Below are positions 8,926-20,586 of a DNA stretch of 64,000 nucleotides, in pieces. The translations under genes were made by a program, and so were the position numbers. The notes beneath the pieces are model-generated. The model did not search any database and had not been told where the DNA came from. It worked only from the letters and a program-made list of their open reading frames with translations. Each line of letters opens with the position of its first letter. Position 1 is the first letter of the stretch. Origin of the DNA: Cytobacillus gottheilii (GTDB taxonomy: Bacteria; Bacillota; Bacilli; Bacillales; Cytobacillaceae); contig NZ_LT800494.1 of NCBI RefSeq assembly GCF_900166665.1, positions 4,544,701 to 4,608,700 on the forward strand, written 5' to 3'.

Positions 8926-11900
8926 CATATCTTCTTCTATGGTTTGCAGACCATAAGTGAGGGTTATATACTGTTCATCCTTGAAACCATGTAATGTATA
9001 GAACTTCTTACCATTTGATGGTTTTACTTCGATGTTGAGTAGTTTTTTAAAAGTTTGGGGCTTGAATCGGCTGGCATCCAGTTCAAGTCCTTTTTCCTTG
9101 AGTTTTCTACCAAGACATTTTTTCAAGAAATCACTCACTTCATCACTGAGCTCAAACGTAAGTCTTTTTTTACTATTCTTGAATACTTCATCTAACACAT
9201 CCACCAACTGAACTTGTAAGGTTACTTTTTTTCTTCCTCTAATGTCCTTAATCTCCTCAATGGCTTTTAGGTCATCAACATAGCAATATGTTTTGGACTG
9301 TGATGGCTTTTGATGGGCTTTAAACACTTTGCTAACCACTTCATAATCATGTTCTGTTTCAAGAAAGTAATTCAAGTCCTTTTTACCTCCACCCTTTAAG
9401 ATATTACGAACAAGTTCAAGTTCTCCATCTTTTCTCCCTGCCATATATTCTTCCTTTAATTGATTGAAATAGCTTTCATTGGAGGCTAATTGCTTAATGA
9501 TGCTTTTAGAATCACCTTTGATTTTATTGTTTTTCAGTAATTCATTTTTGTTCACCGTTACGGATTCATTCGAATCCGTAAACTGGCACCTGAATTTAGC
9601 CTCCAATTCTTTAATGAGGGAACGATAATTATTGTAATTGTTGTAAGTTTTTATCATAATTCCCTCAGATTCAATTGCTGGGTAGTTGATACGTATACTA
9701 CCATCATTATCCGAATATACCCCGCAGTTGCGTTCTATTTCATCCAAATCACCGATAACAGGAACATCCTCACCCCGTAACATTTCAATGTATTTCTTGG
9801 AGTTTTCAGCCTTCCTTTTCTGCTCTTCCACATAGGCATGGTATCGGAAAACATTACCTTGTTTATCTGATGAACTTTCTTGGAAGAAAATCTTGAAAGC
9901 CTCATATGACTCTACTTCCTTACTTACTCTATAACGATTAGACATCTGCACCAAACGTGTAAATTCATGATTCATACTGGAACTACTACAGTACACCCAT
10001 GTTTCAGCCTGTTCATTGAATCCTGATACAATGCTAATTCCAGCACTCATCGCTGTTGTTCCAAGGATAACTTGAACATCCTCCGGAATAATCCCTGATT
10101 CGATAATGGACAGCTCTTCTTCACTCCTAGCTTTCTCTTTTTTGGAATAAACACCAACCCCTTTAATTCCCTTCTTTTCCAGGTCCTTTTTATAGTCCTC
10201 GATCAACTTTTTATTTTCAATGAATACCAGAAGTTTTCTCGTTGGATTCTTTTTGATTGCTTCTCTAATTAGCTTTAGCATCATTGAGTCGACTTCATTG
10301 GTATCTTTGCCGGACAGGACTTTATATCCAGCCTGACGAAAAGGGTTTTTTCGATTCTTTTGTGTAACCTTGATAACCAAATCATAAACACCTTCAATGG
10401 TTAGACTCTCGGGGGTGGCTGTCATGTGTAAAACTACACCACCATTTTTCATATGCTCTTCTTCTTCCGCCAAATACCTTTCGATGGTATCGGACTTAAA
10501 CGTTGAGTCATTAGCTAACATATGGCATTCATCGAGAATCATGATACGATGGTGTTTCAAAACTTCTAACGTTGCTGCAGCATAACCACTTCGGCTCACT
10601 CTTTCCCCCTCTACCAGCTTCATGTCAAGAATTACATGTGCATGATCAGGTGTTGTAAGGAACTTATCATTAGCAGCAATCACGCTTTCTCGTTGCCCCT
10701 TAATCATTTCATCGGAACCCGTTAAGACGGCTGACTTTTCCGTTGTAAAGTTTTCCTTTAGATTGTTAATTAGGTTTCTCCTTGGAATTGACATGATTGA
10801 GTAAGATAAACTACCGATACTTCTGTAGGTCTTTTTGAGAGACTGTAATCTATCATTAAATTCATCAAGTACATCCAAAGTGAATTTTGACTTTCCAATT
10901 CCGGTATCCCCAATAAACAAAATACGTTTTCCAGGATTATTCAGTACCAAATCCTTAATTTCCCCACAAACCTGAACATTGTTTGAAAGATAGCCTTCAA
11001 TCTCCCATTCCTTATCAATTCTCATTTCATGTTTCTCACTTAGTTGAAAAATTCCTTTTGTGTCAATACCAAACGTGTGCAAATCATAAATGAAACTCCC
11101 CATCGTCCTTTCACAGTATCCATACCTTTCGAACTTATTGAATTCTTCACGATAGGCTCCATTTCCATCATCAATGATTTCACATAGCTGATATGCTTGA
11201 TCCCTGTTAATTAATCTTTCAAGCATCATGCTATAAAAAGTCTGTAAGAGATTAGACCATTCTTTGTAATCATCAATAAATGGCATTTCTTCAAGAGCCT
11301 TAACAATAGCATCATAGTTAACCCCAATTGTTTGGAATTGATTATTGAAGCGTTTGTCGGCTAATTTTCTTGCGACTTGTTTATCACCAACTTTTCTTTT
11401 ATTGGTCTTCATTTTTTTCTTTTCTTCATGGAATTCGTCAACATAAGGCTGGAGGTTTGTCGGTTTTTGTTTCTTGTTAATGTGGACCTTTTTACCAGAG
11501 GCATAAATTAGCTTTAGCAAATGTTGGCTTTGGTCAAAGGAAATACCTAGTTCTTGTTCCCAATACTCCATTCTTCTCTTGTACGCATAAGCCCAATGCT
11601 CATACGAACAGTTTTCTAATGGAATGACCCGTTCATATACGTGGTATCGGGGATCGCTGAAATCATCACTACTTGAGAATGATCTTTGAACCATATAGAA
11701 GTTTTTAAACAACTTCTTTTCTAGCTCCTTTTTTCTTTCATAGGATAAATGCTTTATGTCATCTATATCGTATTCAATAATATTTGACATAAGGCCTTTT
11801 ACTTCATCCCTTTTATTTGGTGAATCAAAATAGTTTACCACAAGATGTGGTGTACCAGTTTCTAGGATATTATGTGCAAATTCGTATTCATCCATATGCC

Positions 11901-12069
11901 TAAACTCTGTTTTGTTTCCGATATTTACGGATTTGAAGTAGTTTTGCATTTTTGCTGCATCAATTTTTGATGGTTTTGTTTTGTATCCGTGAGTGTATGG
12001 AGTGATCAGTAGATCGGTTTGAGGAAATTGAGGAGTTTGTGAGGATTTAGTTTGGGGTGCTTGACTCAT
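8911..12069 (-). CDS. Large primase-helicase (AEP-like domain plus SF2 DExH helicase)
   Basis: 1052 residues. N-terminal third looks like an archaeo-eukaryotic primase: IIEYDIDDI (metal-binding D-x-D), SSDDFSDPRYHVYE (sxH-like) and SFDQSQHLLK. The centre is a helicase: GDTGIGKS (Walker A, ~residue 388), MILDECHML (DExH box) and HMTATPES (motif III), followed by a second RecA-like half with VILGTTAMSAGISIV. This build is used by replication proteins of plasmids and integrative elements. The gene starts in a TAATG overlap with the 69-aa gene upstream. Inference: replication of an excised or plasmid-like stage of part of the island. Confidence 0.75.
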   Translation of the reverse strand: MSQAPQTKSSQTPQFPQTDLLITPYTHGYKTKPSKIDAAKMQNYFKSVNIGNKTEFRHMDEYEFAHNILETGTPHLVVNYFDSPNKRDEVKGLMSNIIEYDIDDIKHLSYERKKELEKKLFKNFYMVQRSFSSSDDFSDPRYHVYERVIPLENCSYEHWAYAYKRRMEYWEQELGISFDQSQHLLKLIYASGKKVHINKKQKPTNLQPYVDEFHEEKKKMKTNKRKVGDKQVARKLADKRFNNQFQTIGVNYDAIVKALEEMPFIDDYKEWSNLLQTFYSMMLERLINRDQAYQLCEIIDDGNGAYREEFNKFERYGYCERTMGSFIYDLHTFGIDTKGIFQLSEKHEMRIDKEWEIEGYLSNNVQVCGEIKDLVLNNPGKRILFIGDTGIGKSKFTLDVLDEFNDRLQSLKKTYRSIGSLSYSIMSIPRRNLINNLKENFTTEKSAVLTGSDEMIKGQRESVIAANDKFLTTPDHAHVILDMKLVEGERVSRSGYAAATLEVLKHHRIMILDECHMLANDSTFKSDTIERYLAEEEEHMKNGGVVLHMTATPESLTIEGVYDLVIKVTQKNRKNPFRQAGYKVLSGKDTNEVDSMMLKLIREAIKKNPTRKLLVFIENKKLIEDYKKDLEKKGIKGVGVYSKKEKARSEEELSIIESGIIPEDVQVILGTTAMSAGISIVSGFNEQAETWVYCSSSSMNHEFTRLVQMSNRYRVSKEVESYEAFKIFFQESSSDKQGNVFRYHAYVEEQKRKAENSKKYIEMLRGEDVPVIGDLDEIERNCGVYSDNDGSIRINYPAIESEGIMIKTYNNYNNYRSLIKELEAKFRCQFTDSNESVTVNKNELLKNNKIKGDSKSIIKQLASNESYFNQLKEEYMAGRKDGELELVRNILKGGGKKDLNYFLETEHDYEVVSKVFKAHQKPSQSKTYCYVDDLKAIEEIKDIRGRKKVTLQVQLVDVLDEVFKNSKKRLTFELSDEVSDFLKKCLGRKLKEKGLELDASRFKPQTFKKLLNIEVKPSNGKKFYTLHGFKDEQYITLTYGLQTIEEDMKEVA

Positions 12070-12278
12070 TATTTATCACCCCCAATTGAGGAATTACTTA
12101 TTCCTTGTAAAACGCTGAGCCAATGTTGAACCTGGTTTAGCCCATATTTTTCTGTTAATCTAGCGTAATGCTTCAAACCCTCATAAATTTGTTTTGCTTC
12201 TTTTGGTGACTTTACGTTTAACTCAACAGCCTTCTTTGTGTAAAACTCTTCACGGTATGACTTATTTGCTTTTTTCAT
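12069..12278 (-). CDS. Small basic protein coupled to the primase-helicase
   Basis: 69 residues from ATG 12278, GGGAAG ~9 nt upstream; a GTG three codons earlier is too close to that site. Helical and charged (KAVELNVKSPKEAKQIYEGL). Its stop shares one base with the helicase start (TAATG), so the two are translated together. Function unknown; a helicase loader or DNA-binding partner is conceivable. Between here and 12611 no further gene is supported; a 63-codon frame at 12284-12475 lacks a ribosome site and looks like chance. Confidence 0.65.
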   Translation of the reverse strand: MKKANKSYREEFYTKKAVELNVKSPKEAKQIYEGLKHYARLTEKYGLNQVQHWLSVLQGISNSSIGGDK

Positions 12279-12610
12279 ATCTATCACTTCCCTTTCATTT
12301 GATACTTTATGATAGATAGGTTTTGAAAAGATATAACGCCATTTTTTGAATTCCGTGTTCGAGCATGGTTTGAGCTACCAACCCCTAAAATCTTGTTTGG
12401 GTTTTTATCAAATTTGGCTGAGTATAAACCTAATAGTGACAAGTTTTGAGGTTTTGTATTAAATACAGACACCATTTTTCGTCACTGTTTGGTAGATTTG
12501 CTTGAACTCTGCATACTTTCGTAAATAAGACCCCACCACTCACCTTTTAAGGGTGGCAAATAAAAAGGAACCAGCAGCAACCGATTCTCCTAACTCATTA
12601 ATAAATAAAT

Positions 12611-12641
12611 AAAAAGACAGCCCCTGATACGGAAACTGTCC
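12611..12641 (-). terminator. Terminator after the restriction-modification operon
   Basis: Minus strand: GGACAG, 15-nt loop, CTGTC, then TTTTTATTTATTT. It begins 3 nt past the metallopeptidase stop, so it closes the hsdM-hsdS-hsdR-peptidase transcript. Confidence 0.8.
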
Positions 12642-12643
12642 CT

Positions 12644-13369
12644 TTACATTTCTTTTACTATCTCTTCATCCAAAATCTTCTTTCGCTTCTCCCAATCAGG
12701 CATAAGAGTATAAAGCATGTTATAGAACTTTTCACTGTGATCATTGTATTTAAAATGGATTAATTCATGTAAGATTACGTAATCAATACAATGCTTCGGG
12801 GCCTTTATTAGTTCAGTATTTAGTTGAATGATGTTTTTATCTGTTAACGCTGATCCCCAGCGAGCTTTCATCATACGAAGGGTAAGAGTTGGTTTTTCAA
12901 TACCATATTTCTCTACCAATGGTGAGAGTTTATTCATGGATTCATTAAACACTTTAATAGCCTTTTCCCGGTACCAATTATCCATTAATTGTTCTTTTCG
13001 GCTGTAGTTGTTTGTTTCCTTTACCAACAAATAAATAAAACCCCGAAAATACTTTACTACTTCATCATCTTCTACCTGCTGAACACGCAGCCGATATTGT
13101 TTACCTAGATATTTAAAAGATTCGCCACTTACGTATTCTCTTTTACTTTGGTAAATTGGCTGAACGTCTTCGAAATGCTTCACATGTTTTAGTATCCACG
13201 ATCCTTTACCCTTTACAAAATCATATATATAAGTAAGGGGGACCTTTTCGTTTGCTGAAACCTCTATTGTCATATCAGGCTTAATATTGAGGTTAACATT
13301 CTTCACATTTTTTCGTTGTATTGCAAAATCTATTGTCTTATTGGCGTATTGTATTTGATGTCTTTCCAT
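12644..13369 (-). CDS. YgjP-type zinc metallopeptidase (DUF45)
   Basis: 241 residues from ATG 13369 (AGGGTGGTG ~6 nt upstream). The active-site helix reads YVILHELIHFKYNDHSEKFY, an HExxH with the downstream H typical of the DUF45/WLM group; MKARWGSALTDKNIIQLN is the other conserved block. It begins 14 nt after the hsdR stop, so it is the last gene of the type I restriction operon. DUF45 peptidases are recurrent companions of hsdR genes; a role in trimming or controlling the restriction subunit is inference. Confidence 0.88.
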   Translation of the reverse strand: MERHQIQYANKTIDFAIQRKNVKNVNLNIKPDMTIEVSANEKVPLTYIYDFVKGKGSWILKHVKHFEDVQPIYQSKREYVSGESFKYLGKQYRLRVQQVEDDEVVKYFRGFIYLLVKETNNYSRKEQLMDNWYREKAIKVFNESMNKLSPLVEKYGIEKPTLTLRMMKARWGSALTDKNIIQLNTELIKAPKHCIDYVILHELIHFKYNDHSEKFYNMLYTLMPDWEKRKKILDEEIVKEM

Positions 13370-13383
13370 GTTGTTCACCACCC

Positions 13384-16300
13384 TTAATAGCGTCTAAGAG
13401 CAATGGTTTTTATCTGCTCAATAATCTTATCAATTGTATCAAAATCTAGGTCAATTTGATATTTATTAGAAAAGTCAAAGAGTAGATCGTCTAGGTCTTG
13501 TGCAATTCTGTTATGGATTTCAAGGTTATTATGCCAATCAACCTTCTGGTGTTCTTTAACTACTGCATCCATCTTTAAAGCTAAATCACCGATAGGATCT
13601 GAACCATAAGATGAATGACTTTCTTTTATTTGTGCCATCAAATCTTTCGTTACTCCATAAAAGGCTTGAGCATTTCGGTTTTCTTTAATTGCTTCTGGAT
13701 AATCTTCGGTTGATTCTCCCTTTCGGTAATCTTTCATGATGTCTTTCATTTTGTTAAGGTATTCTGCTTCCGATATGCGTTTATCTTTATATTCTCGAAT
13801 TGCTTCTTGAATCCTTTCAGAGAACCTCTTATAGTATGCAGGATTTTCATCCCACTTAGCTCTGACACTTTTTGTTAAACGAGTTCGGATGGCATCAGCC
13901 TTTGCCCGTTTAGATTCCAGCCTTTCTAATTCTTCTTCGAATGCCTTTTCATTTAATATATCTACAGGGTTTGTAACTCGGATTACTTCTTCTGCTGAAA
14001 TATAGTGATCCATTAACATCTGCATTTTAGCTTCATATTCTTTATGATCAATTGTATCTGAATAACGATATTTAACATTTTTCCTAAGCTCCTGAAAAAA
14101 CTTTAGATCCTGTTTGTACTTATTCAATTCTTCTGATGGAAGTGCATTATAGATTTTCTCAGATTCCAATGCAATTCCCAAGTTTCTTCCGAAGTTACTT
14201 AGAATACCATAAAATGTTTCCCTTCGCTCTTCATCCTCTAACCAGACCTCGAATTCTTCCAAATCCTGTTTGTTCCTTACTGGTGCAAAAATTTGTAAAA
14301 GATCTGAATGGTACTGCCTCAGTGAACCAATAATACTGATAACATCGTAGATAGCTCCATCCAAATCTTTCGGATCGAAATTTTCTAAACCAGAGCCTGA
14401 ATACATTTGCATCGCCTGGTCTAGCTTTTCCAAAAGGCCCCGATAGTCAATAATAAACCCATATTCTTTTCCTTCATAAAGGCGATTAACCCTTGCAATT
14501 GCTTGTAGGAGTGTATGTTCTCTCATTGGTTTATCAATATAAAGCACAGTTGCCCTAGGTGCATCAAAACCAGTTAGCAACTTGTCTACAACAATTAGCA
14601 AGTCAATATCGTTTCCATTTACAAATTCATCTTTGATGGCATCTTCATATCCTTCAGGTGTTTCATACCGATTCATCATCCGCTTCCAAAATCGTTGTAC
14701 TTTATCTTTTGACTCCACATCAACTACTTCATGCCCTTCTCGTTGATCTGGTGGAGAAATAACAACAGCACAATTCAAATCACCTAGTTCTTCAAATGCC
14801 TCTAAATACCGTATTCCCTCAATTTTACTATTTGTGGCCAGCATTGCTTTAAATCGACTACCTTGAGTCTTATAATTAGTTAGGAAATGCTCATTTATAT
14901 CAAATGCAATCATGCTTAAACGTTGATTAGAAGAAGCAATTCTCTCAAACTGACTCCATTTATTCATGACTGCTTCCTTCTGTTTGTCGTTAAGGTGTCT
15001 AGTAATCATCTCAAGTCTATTATCAATCGCTTTCTGATTAACAGACTGATCTACCATTTTGCCCTCGTAAAGTAGAGGCACAATCGCTTTGTCCCTTACA
15101 CCATCAGCAATCGTATAAGTATGAATGAGCTTACCAAACTTGATCATTGTGTTCTTTTCTTTTTTCATTAAAGGCGTTCCTGTAAAGCCCAAATAACAAG
15201 CATTAGGGAAAACCTTTTTCATTTTGATGTGAAGCTCCCCGTACTGAGTTCGGTGCGACTCGTCAACAAGGACAAAGATGTCCCTTGATTCTATAGGGTT
15301 TTGCTTTGACGATGCTGTATCAAACTTATGAACCAATGTCGTAATAATATCTGCATTATTATTGTTAATTAAATCTATTAAATGATTGCCTGATGTAGCC
15401 CTGTTGGCCTTTAATCTTGTATGACGAAAGGTTTTATGAATCTGTTTATCCAATTCAACACGATCCGTAACCACTACTACCTTGGGATTATGCTCCCACA
15501 ATTCAGAAAGAATATATTTTGCAAGCATTACCATTGTTAGTGATTTACCTGAACCTTGTGTATGCCAAATGACACCACTTTGGCGGTTCCCATTTTCATC
15601 TTTCTCTTCAATCGTTTTAATGATTTCTTTGATTGCAAAGTATTGCTGATAACGGACAACCTTTTTAACATCTTTATCAAATACAATGAAAAATTGGGTG
15701 ATTTCTAATAAACGTTCTGGATGATATAATGAAATGATATTTTTATCTTGAGTGGTCGGTAATCTTTTCTCTAAGGCTTTACTTAACCAGGCATTCAACC
15801 ACTCTTCTTTTTCTTCCTTCCAAACCGACCAAAACTTTTTAGGGGTATTACAGGTCGCATATTTTGTTTCATTTTTATTCGTAGACATCACTATTTGGGC
15901 ATACTTAAACAATTGCGGAATATAATCTTTACCTTGATTCCGAATCATTTGACTGATTCCTTGTTCCATGGATATAGATGCTTTTTTACATTCAATTACT
16001 GCAAAAGGGATACCATTCACAAACAGCACAATATCTGGACGGACTGTTCCACGACCATCCATCCGCTCTACCTCAAATTCTTCTACAACATGAAATATGT
16101 TTTTTTCAATATTAGTCCAATCAATAAACTGAATAGTAAAGGATTTTTTAGAACCATCAGGTAGAAATTCGGTATATGTTCTACCATTCATTAGAGTTTC
16201 AAAAATTGATTCATTTGTTTTTACAAGTCCATTTGACAAAGGTTCATCCAAATCACGAATTGCTTGTTGAATATTAATATTACTGAATTTATATGTTTTT

Positions 16301-16491
16301 CCTTTATACTCATAGGAGTTCATTGAATGTAGTTTTTCAACTAACACATCATTTAGGAGAACATTATGCAAATTTCCTCGTATATGATTAGCTTCCTCTG
16401 ACTGAAGTTTTTGATAACCTATTTCCTGAAGTAATTCGACTGCAGGGATTTGGCTACTTATTCGTTCACCGTAAATCTCTTCAGTTTCCAT
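13384..16491 (-). CDS. hsdR: Type I restriction enzyme, R (endonuclease/translocase) subunit
   Basis: 1035 residues from ATG 16491 (GGAGGT 7 nt upstream; the GTG at 16497 touches that site). N-terminal nuclease domain: PDIVLFVNGIPFAVIECKKA, the D..ExK core, followed by SMEQGISQ. The motor domain has WHTQGSGKS (Walker A), FVLVDESHRTQYG (DExH) and YLGFTGTPL; a second RecA half ends with TLLQAIARVNRLYEGK. The C-terminal ~250 residues are helical and would dock on the methylase. It cuts DNA at a distance when the HsdS target is unmethylated. All key residues are present, so it is predicted active. Confidence 0.95.
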   Translation of the reverse strand: METEEIYGERISSQIPAVELLQEIGYQKLQSEEANHIRGNLHNVLLNDVLVEKLHSMNSYEYKGKTYKFSNINIQQAIRDLDEPLSNGLVKTNESIFETLMNGRTYTEFLPDGSKKSFTIQFIDWTNIEKNIFHVVEEFEVERMDGRGTVRPDIVLFVNGIPFAVIECKKASISMEQGISQMIRNQGKDYIPQLFKYAQIVMSTNKNETKYATCNTPKKFWSVWKEEKEEWLNAWLSKALEKRLPTTQDKNIISLYHPERLLEITQFFIVFDKDVKKVVRYQQYFAIKEIIKTIEEKDENGNRQSGVIWHTQGSGKSLTMVMLAKYILSELWEHNPKVVVVTDRVELDKQIHKTFRHTRLKANRATSGNHLIDLINNNNADIITTLVHKFDTASSKQNPIESRDIFVLVDESHRTQYGELHIKMKKVFPNACYLGFTGTPLMKKEKNTMIKFGKLIHTYTIADGVRDKAIVPLLYEGKMVDQSVNQKAIDNRLEMITRHLNDKQKEAVMNKWSQFERIASSNQRLSMIAFDINEHFLTNYKTQGSRFKAMLATNSKIEGIRYLEAFEELGDLNCAVVISPPDQREGHEVVDVESKDKVQRFWKRMMNRYETPEGYEDAIKDEFVNGNDIDLLIVVDKLLTGFDAPRATVLYIDKPMREHTLLQAIARVNRLYEGKEYGFIIDYRGLLEKLDQAMQMYSGSGLENFDPKDLDGAIYDVISIIGSLRQYHSDLLQIFAPVRNKQDLEEFEVWLEDEERRETFYGILSNFGRNLGIALESEKIYNALPSEELNKYKQDLKFFQELRKNVKYRYSDTIDHKEYEAKMQMLMDHYISAEEVIRVTNPVDILNEKAFEEELERLESKRAKADAIRTRLTKSVRAKWDENPAYYKRFSERIQEAIREYKDKRISEAEYLNKMKDIMKDYRKGESTEDYPEAIKENRNAQAFYGVTKDLMAQIKESHSSYGSDPIGDLALKMDAVVKEHQKVDWHNNLEIHNRIAQDLDDLLFDFSNKYQIDLDFDTIDKIIEQIKTIALRRY

Positions 16492-16542
16492 ATTCACACC
16501 TCCGTTTCTAAGATAAAGATGAAAAGGTTTTTGGTACTACAC

Positions 16543-17805
16543 CTATACCCGAACCTTACCTATTAGAAGTTGTTGCATAAGGCCCTTCTTTTGAAGTTTT
16601 ATAGCTTCAAGTTCCTTCTCTAAAAGATCTAATTCCTTTTTACCTGTTTGTAAAACAAACATAATTCTATTCTGTTCTTCTATTGATGGGAAAGGTATTC
16701 TTATTTTAGAAAAATCGTTCCACCTTAAACTACCTCTTCTATCTACCGATGCTGACATCATTGTTTCAAATATCCTTCTATAATTTTCGGTCTTTAATAA
16801 AGCAAACAAAAACTCATTATTAATATTGCTTTTGGCTCTAAATACTGTGTACATAGGACTCACCAGACCATAATCATAATCTCTTTGCAGGCCTATTGAT
16901 CCCTCTTCAATATGATTAGTTGCATATGCAAATTCATTTTTTGAAACCACTTTATATTTAGATAAATCTGCACTAAAGACTTGTTTTCCGAAGTATTTTA
17001 ACGAATCCACTAATCCATCATATTTTGTACAGGAAAGAACTACATATTTGTTATTATTTTTATTTACTGTAGTCACTTGGTTAGCTATTTCGCTAATTTT
17101 TACAAACTTCCAATCCCTTGGAATTATAAATCTCTTAACTTTCTGATACCCATTAGGCGGGAGTCCTTTATTAATCAATATTTTTCTTTTATCTAATTCT
17201 TGGTTAGAGCTTCCTCCATCTATATCACTAATACGAATATGTCCCCACAGCAACCTCTGCATAAGCCCTTTTTGTTGCTTGCCTTTCTGTTCTATCAGCT
17301 TTTCTTTTAATTCAATGGATTTATCCCAAACTTTTAAAATATTTCCGATTCCCTCACACACCTTATTTTCTAATGGTAGGTATATAAGATCATTTAATAT
17401 GTCACTTCTTGAAATACCAGGAATCAGACCAGTGGAATCCGAATTATAATGTTTTTCTCTCATCTGAAGATTGTAATAAATAAAGTCCCTTAATTTTTCA
17501 GGTGTTCTAATAGCCATTAACTGTCTGCCTATACCATATTCCCCATCAGATATTATTACTTTTCCAACCCCAGAACCTTTTACTGTTATTAAGATGTCAC
17601 CCTCTTTACAGACAATTTTAGGTTTATTTGTGTATTTTGTTATAATAATTTGACCGTTATGAAAATCAGCAGGACCTGATATATATGGAATACCAATTCC
17701 CTCAGTATTATAATTACTAGAATCTATATGCTGACCAGAAAATAATTCAATAACCTCACCCAATTTAATTTTTTTCCATCCAATATTGTTAACAACAGTC
17801 GTCAT
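16543..17805 (-). CDS. hsdS: Type I restriction-modification specificity subunit
   Basis: 420 residues with the usual two target-recognition domains (approximately 1-150 and 210-370), each followed by a coiled spacer: KSIELKEKLIEQKGKQQKGL after the first and KELDLLEKELEAIKLQKKGL after the second. Both spacers end in KGLMQ(R/Q)LL, the conserved repeat that binds HsdM. The two half-site sequences cannot be read from the protein alone. It starts 13 nt after the hsdM stop. No second or silent hsdS copy and no inverted repeats that would allow domain shuffling were seen. Confidence 0.93.
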   Translation of the reverse strand: MTTVVNNIGWKKIKLGEVIELFSGQHIDSSNYNTEGIGIPYISGPADFHNGQIIITKYTNKPKIVCKEGDILITVKGSGVGKVIISDGEYGIGRQLMAIRTPEKLRDFIYYNLQMREKHYNSDSTGLIPGISRSDILNDLIYLPLENKVCEGIGNILKVWDKSIELKEKLIEQKGKQQKGLMQRLLWGHIRISDIDGGSSNQELDKRKILINKGLPPNGYQKVKRFIIPRDWKFVKISEIANQVTTVNKNNNKYVVLSCTKYDGLVDSLKYFGKQVFSADLSKYKVVSKNEFAYATNHIEEGSIGLQRDYDYGLVSPMYTVFRAKSNINNEFLFALLKTENYRRIFETMMSASVDRRGSLRWNDFSKIRIPFPSIEEQNRIMFVLQTGKKELDLLEKELEAIKLQKKGLMQQLLIGKVRV

Positions 17806-17818
17806 CGTTTTCCATCCT

Positions 17819-19348
<1,530 letters not shown>

Positions 19349-19700
19349 TTGCTTTCCTCCTATTTTCCCGCAACTCTCTTGTGATGTTCATTCACAAACC
19401 TCTATTAATCTAAAAATGCAACCTCTCTAATTTATCTGTAAAATAATAGTATTTATTTACTACTTATCCTCTTAATTATCGCAAAATAGACGCTGATTAG
19501 CAATTTCATTCCTATTTTTGGTATCTTGCAACAGTATTTAGCTCGAACCATGAACCTCGCTTACTTTTTCCTCCAAACCATTCTCGATACCTTGTGCTTC
19601 ATAACCTATTGTGGTTGGTTATCTCTCAATTCTGAAATCTTACGAACTTTAATATGCTGGTATGACATTAACTTTAGGATTAATACAAGTCATCCCCTCC

Positions 19701-19828
19701 AAACGGGTGCCTTACTGAGACTTACTTAATACACCCTTATAGCCGTTCACAGTCAAGGGGGCGTTTTTCATAGGAAGACTGAAAACTACATTTTGAAAAC
19801 AATATTAATGGTTTATGATTCGAGAATC
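19701..19828. repeat. Structured direct repeat upstream of hsdM, copy 1
   Basis: A ~128-nt segment starting AAACGGGTGCC and ending near ATGGTTTATGATTCG recurs 206 nt downstream with ~85% identity. On the minus strand CCCTT and AAGGG enclose the invariant loop GACTGTGAACGGCTAT. In copy 2 the arms become CACCCT/AGGGGTG, so pairing is kept while bases change, which suggests a folded RNA. The 768-nt gap 19349-20116 holds no gene I can support. Confidence 0.7.
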
Positions 19829-19906
19829 CTACTTATCTGAAAATTCATCCAATAAACCGATAATAAGTTATACATTTGAAGCATTCTCAATTCCTTGAGA
19901 TAATGC

Positions 19907-20033
19907 AAACGGGTGCCTCACTCAGACCGCCTATTACACCCCTATAGCCGTTCACAGTCAAGGGTGCGTTTTTCATAAGAAGACTGAAAACTAGATTTTG
20001 AAAACAATACTAATGGTTTATGTTTCGGCAATC
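19907..20033. repeat. Structured direct repeat upstream of hsdM, copy 2
   Basis: Second copy of the 19701 segment, with the blocks TATAGCCGTTCACAGTCAAG, GCGTTTTTCATA, AGAAGACTGAAAACTA and TTTTGAAAACAATA conserved and the flanks divergent. This could be the remains of a mobile-element end or a pair of small RNAs; no transposase remnant is attached. Confidence 0.7.
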
Positions 20034-20116
20034 GTATTTTATTGAATTATCGGTTAATTCACTCTTTAAAAAAGGGGCTACCGAAAAATAAATAAGTAGC
20101 TCCTCTTTCAATTACT

Positions 20117-20401
20117 CTAATCAGTAATTTTTTTTAGTTGATCTTTGTTTTGTAAAACCTGTTTAATGTATTCCTCTGCCCAACCTTCCAATCCAAAACC
20201 ATTGATAAGTATGTTTAGCTTAGTTGTCAGTTCACAGCCTCTGTAGCCCTTGATAAGTCTGAAAATGAAACTAGGTGAGAGGTTTGTCTTATCAGAAATA
20301 TCCTTTAAGCTATACCCTCTTTGACCCTTTAATTCCTCAACGAATTCACCGAAGTTATTTTCAATCATCTCAATAATGTCTTTATTTCCCTGTTGCTCCA
20401 T
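20117..20401 (-). CDS. Small XRE-like helix-turn-helix protein
   Basis: 94 residues from ATG 20401 (AGGAGG 8 nt upstream; the ATG 6 nt earlier is too close). The HTH reads YSLKDISDKTNLSPSFIFRLIKGYRGCELTTKL, a lambda-repressor-type fold. The C-terminus is a short helix. It faces away from the HTH gene at 20587, with ~185 nt between them holding both promoters. Likely a local repressor; its target is unknown. Confidence 0.8.
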   Translation of the reverse strand: MEQQGNKDIIEMIENNFGEFVEELKGQRGYSLKDISDKTNLSPSFIFRLIKGYRGCELTTKLNILINGFGLEGWAEEYIKQVLQNKDQLKKITD

Positions 20402-20586
20402 TATCATTTCCTCCTATTAATTCACTGACACTATGTTCAGTTCCTGATTTGTCATAAGACCTTATATACTAAGCACCAGCACCATCATTTACTACTTAAT
20501 AGAGCAAATTATTTTCTATTAGAAAGGAATATTTTTTTAGGAGAAATCTAGTATAAAAGGTAAGAAGAATTAAAGGGGGAATGATT

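Noticed and set aside
12284..12475. 63-codon minus-strand frame upstream of the 69-aa gene
   Set aside because: No ribosome site and unlikely composition; overlaps the following start.
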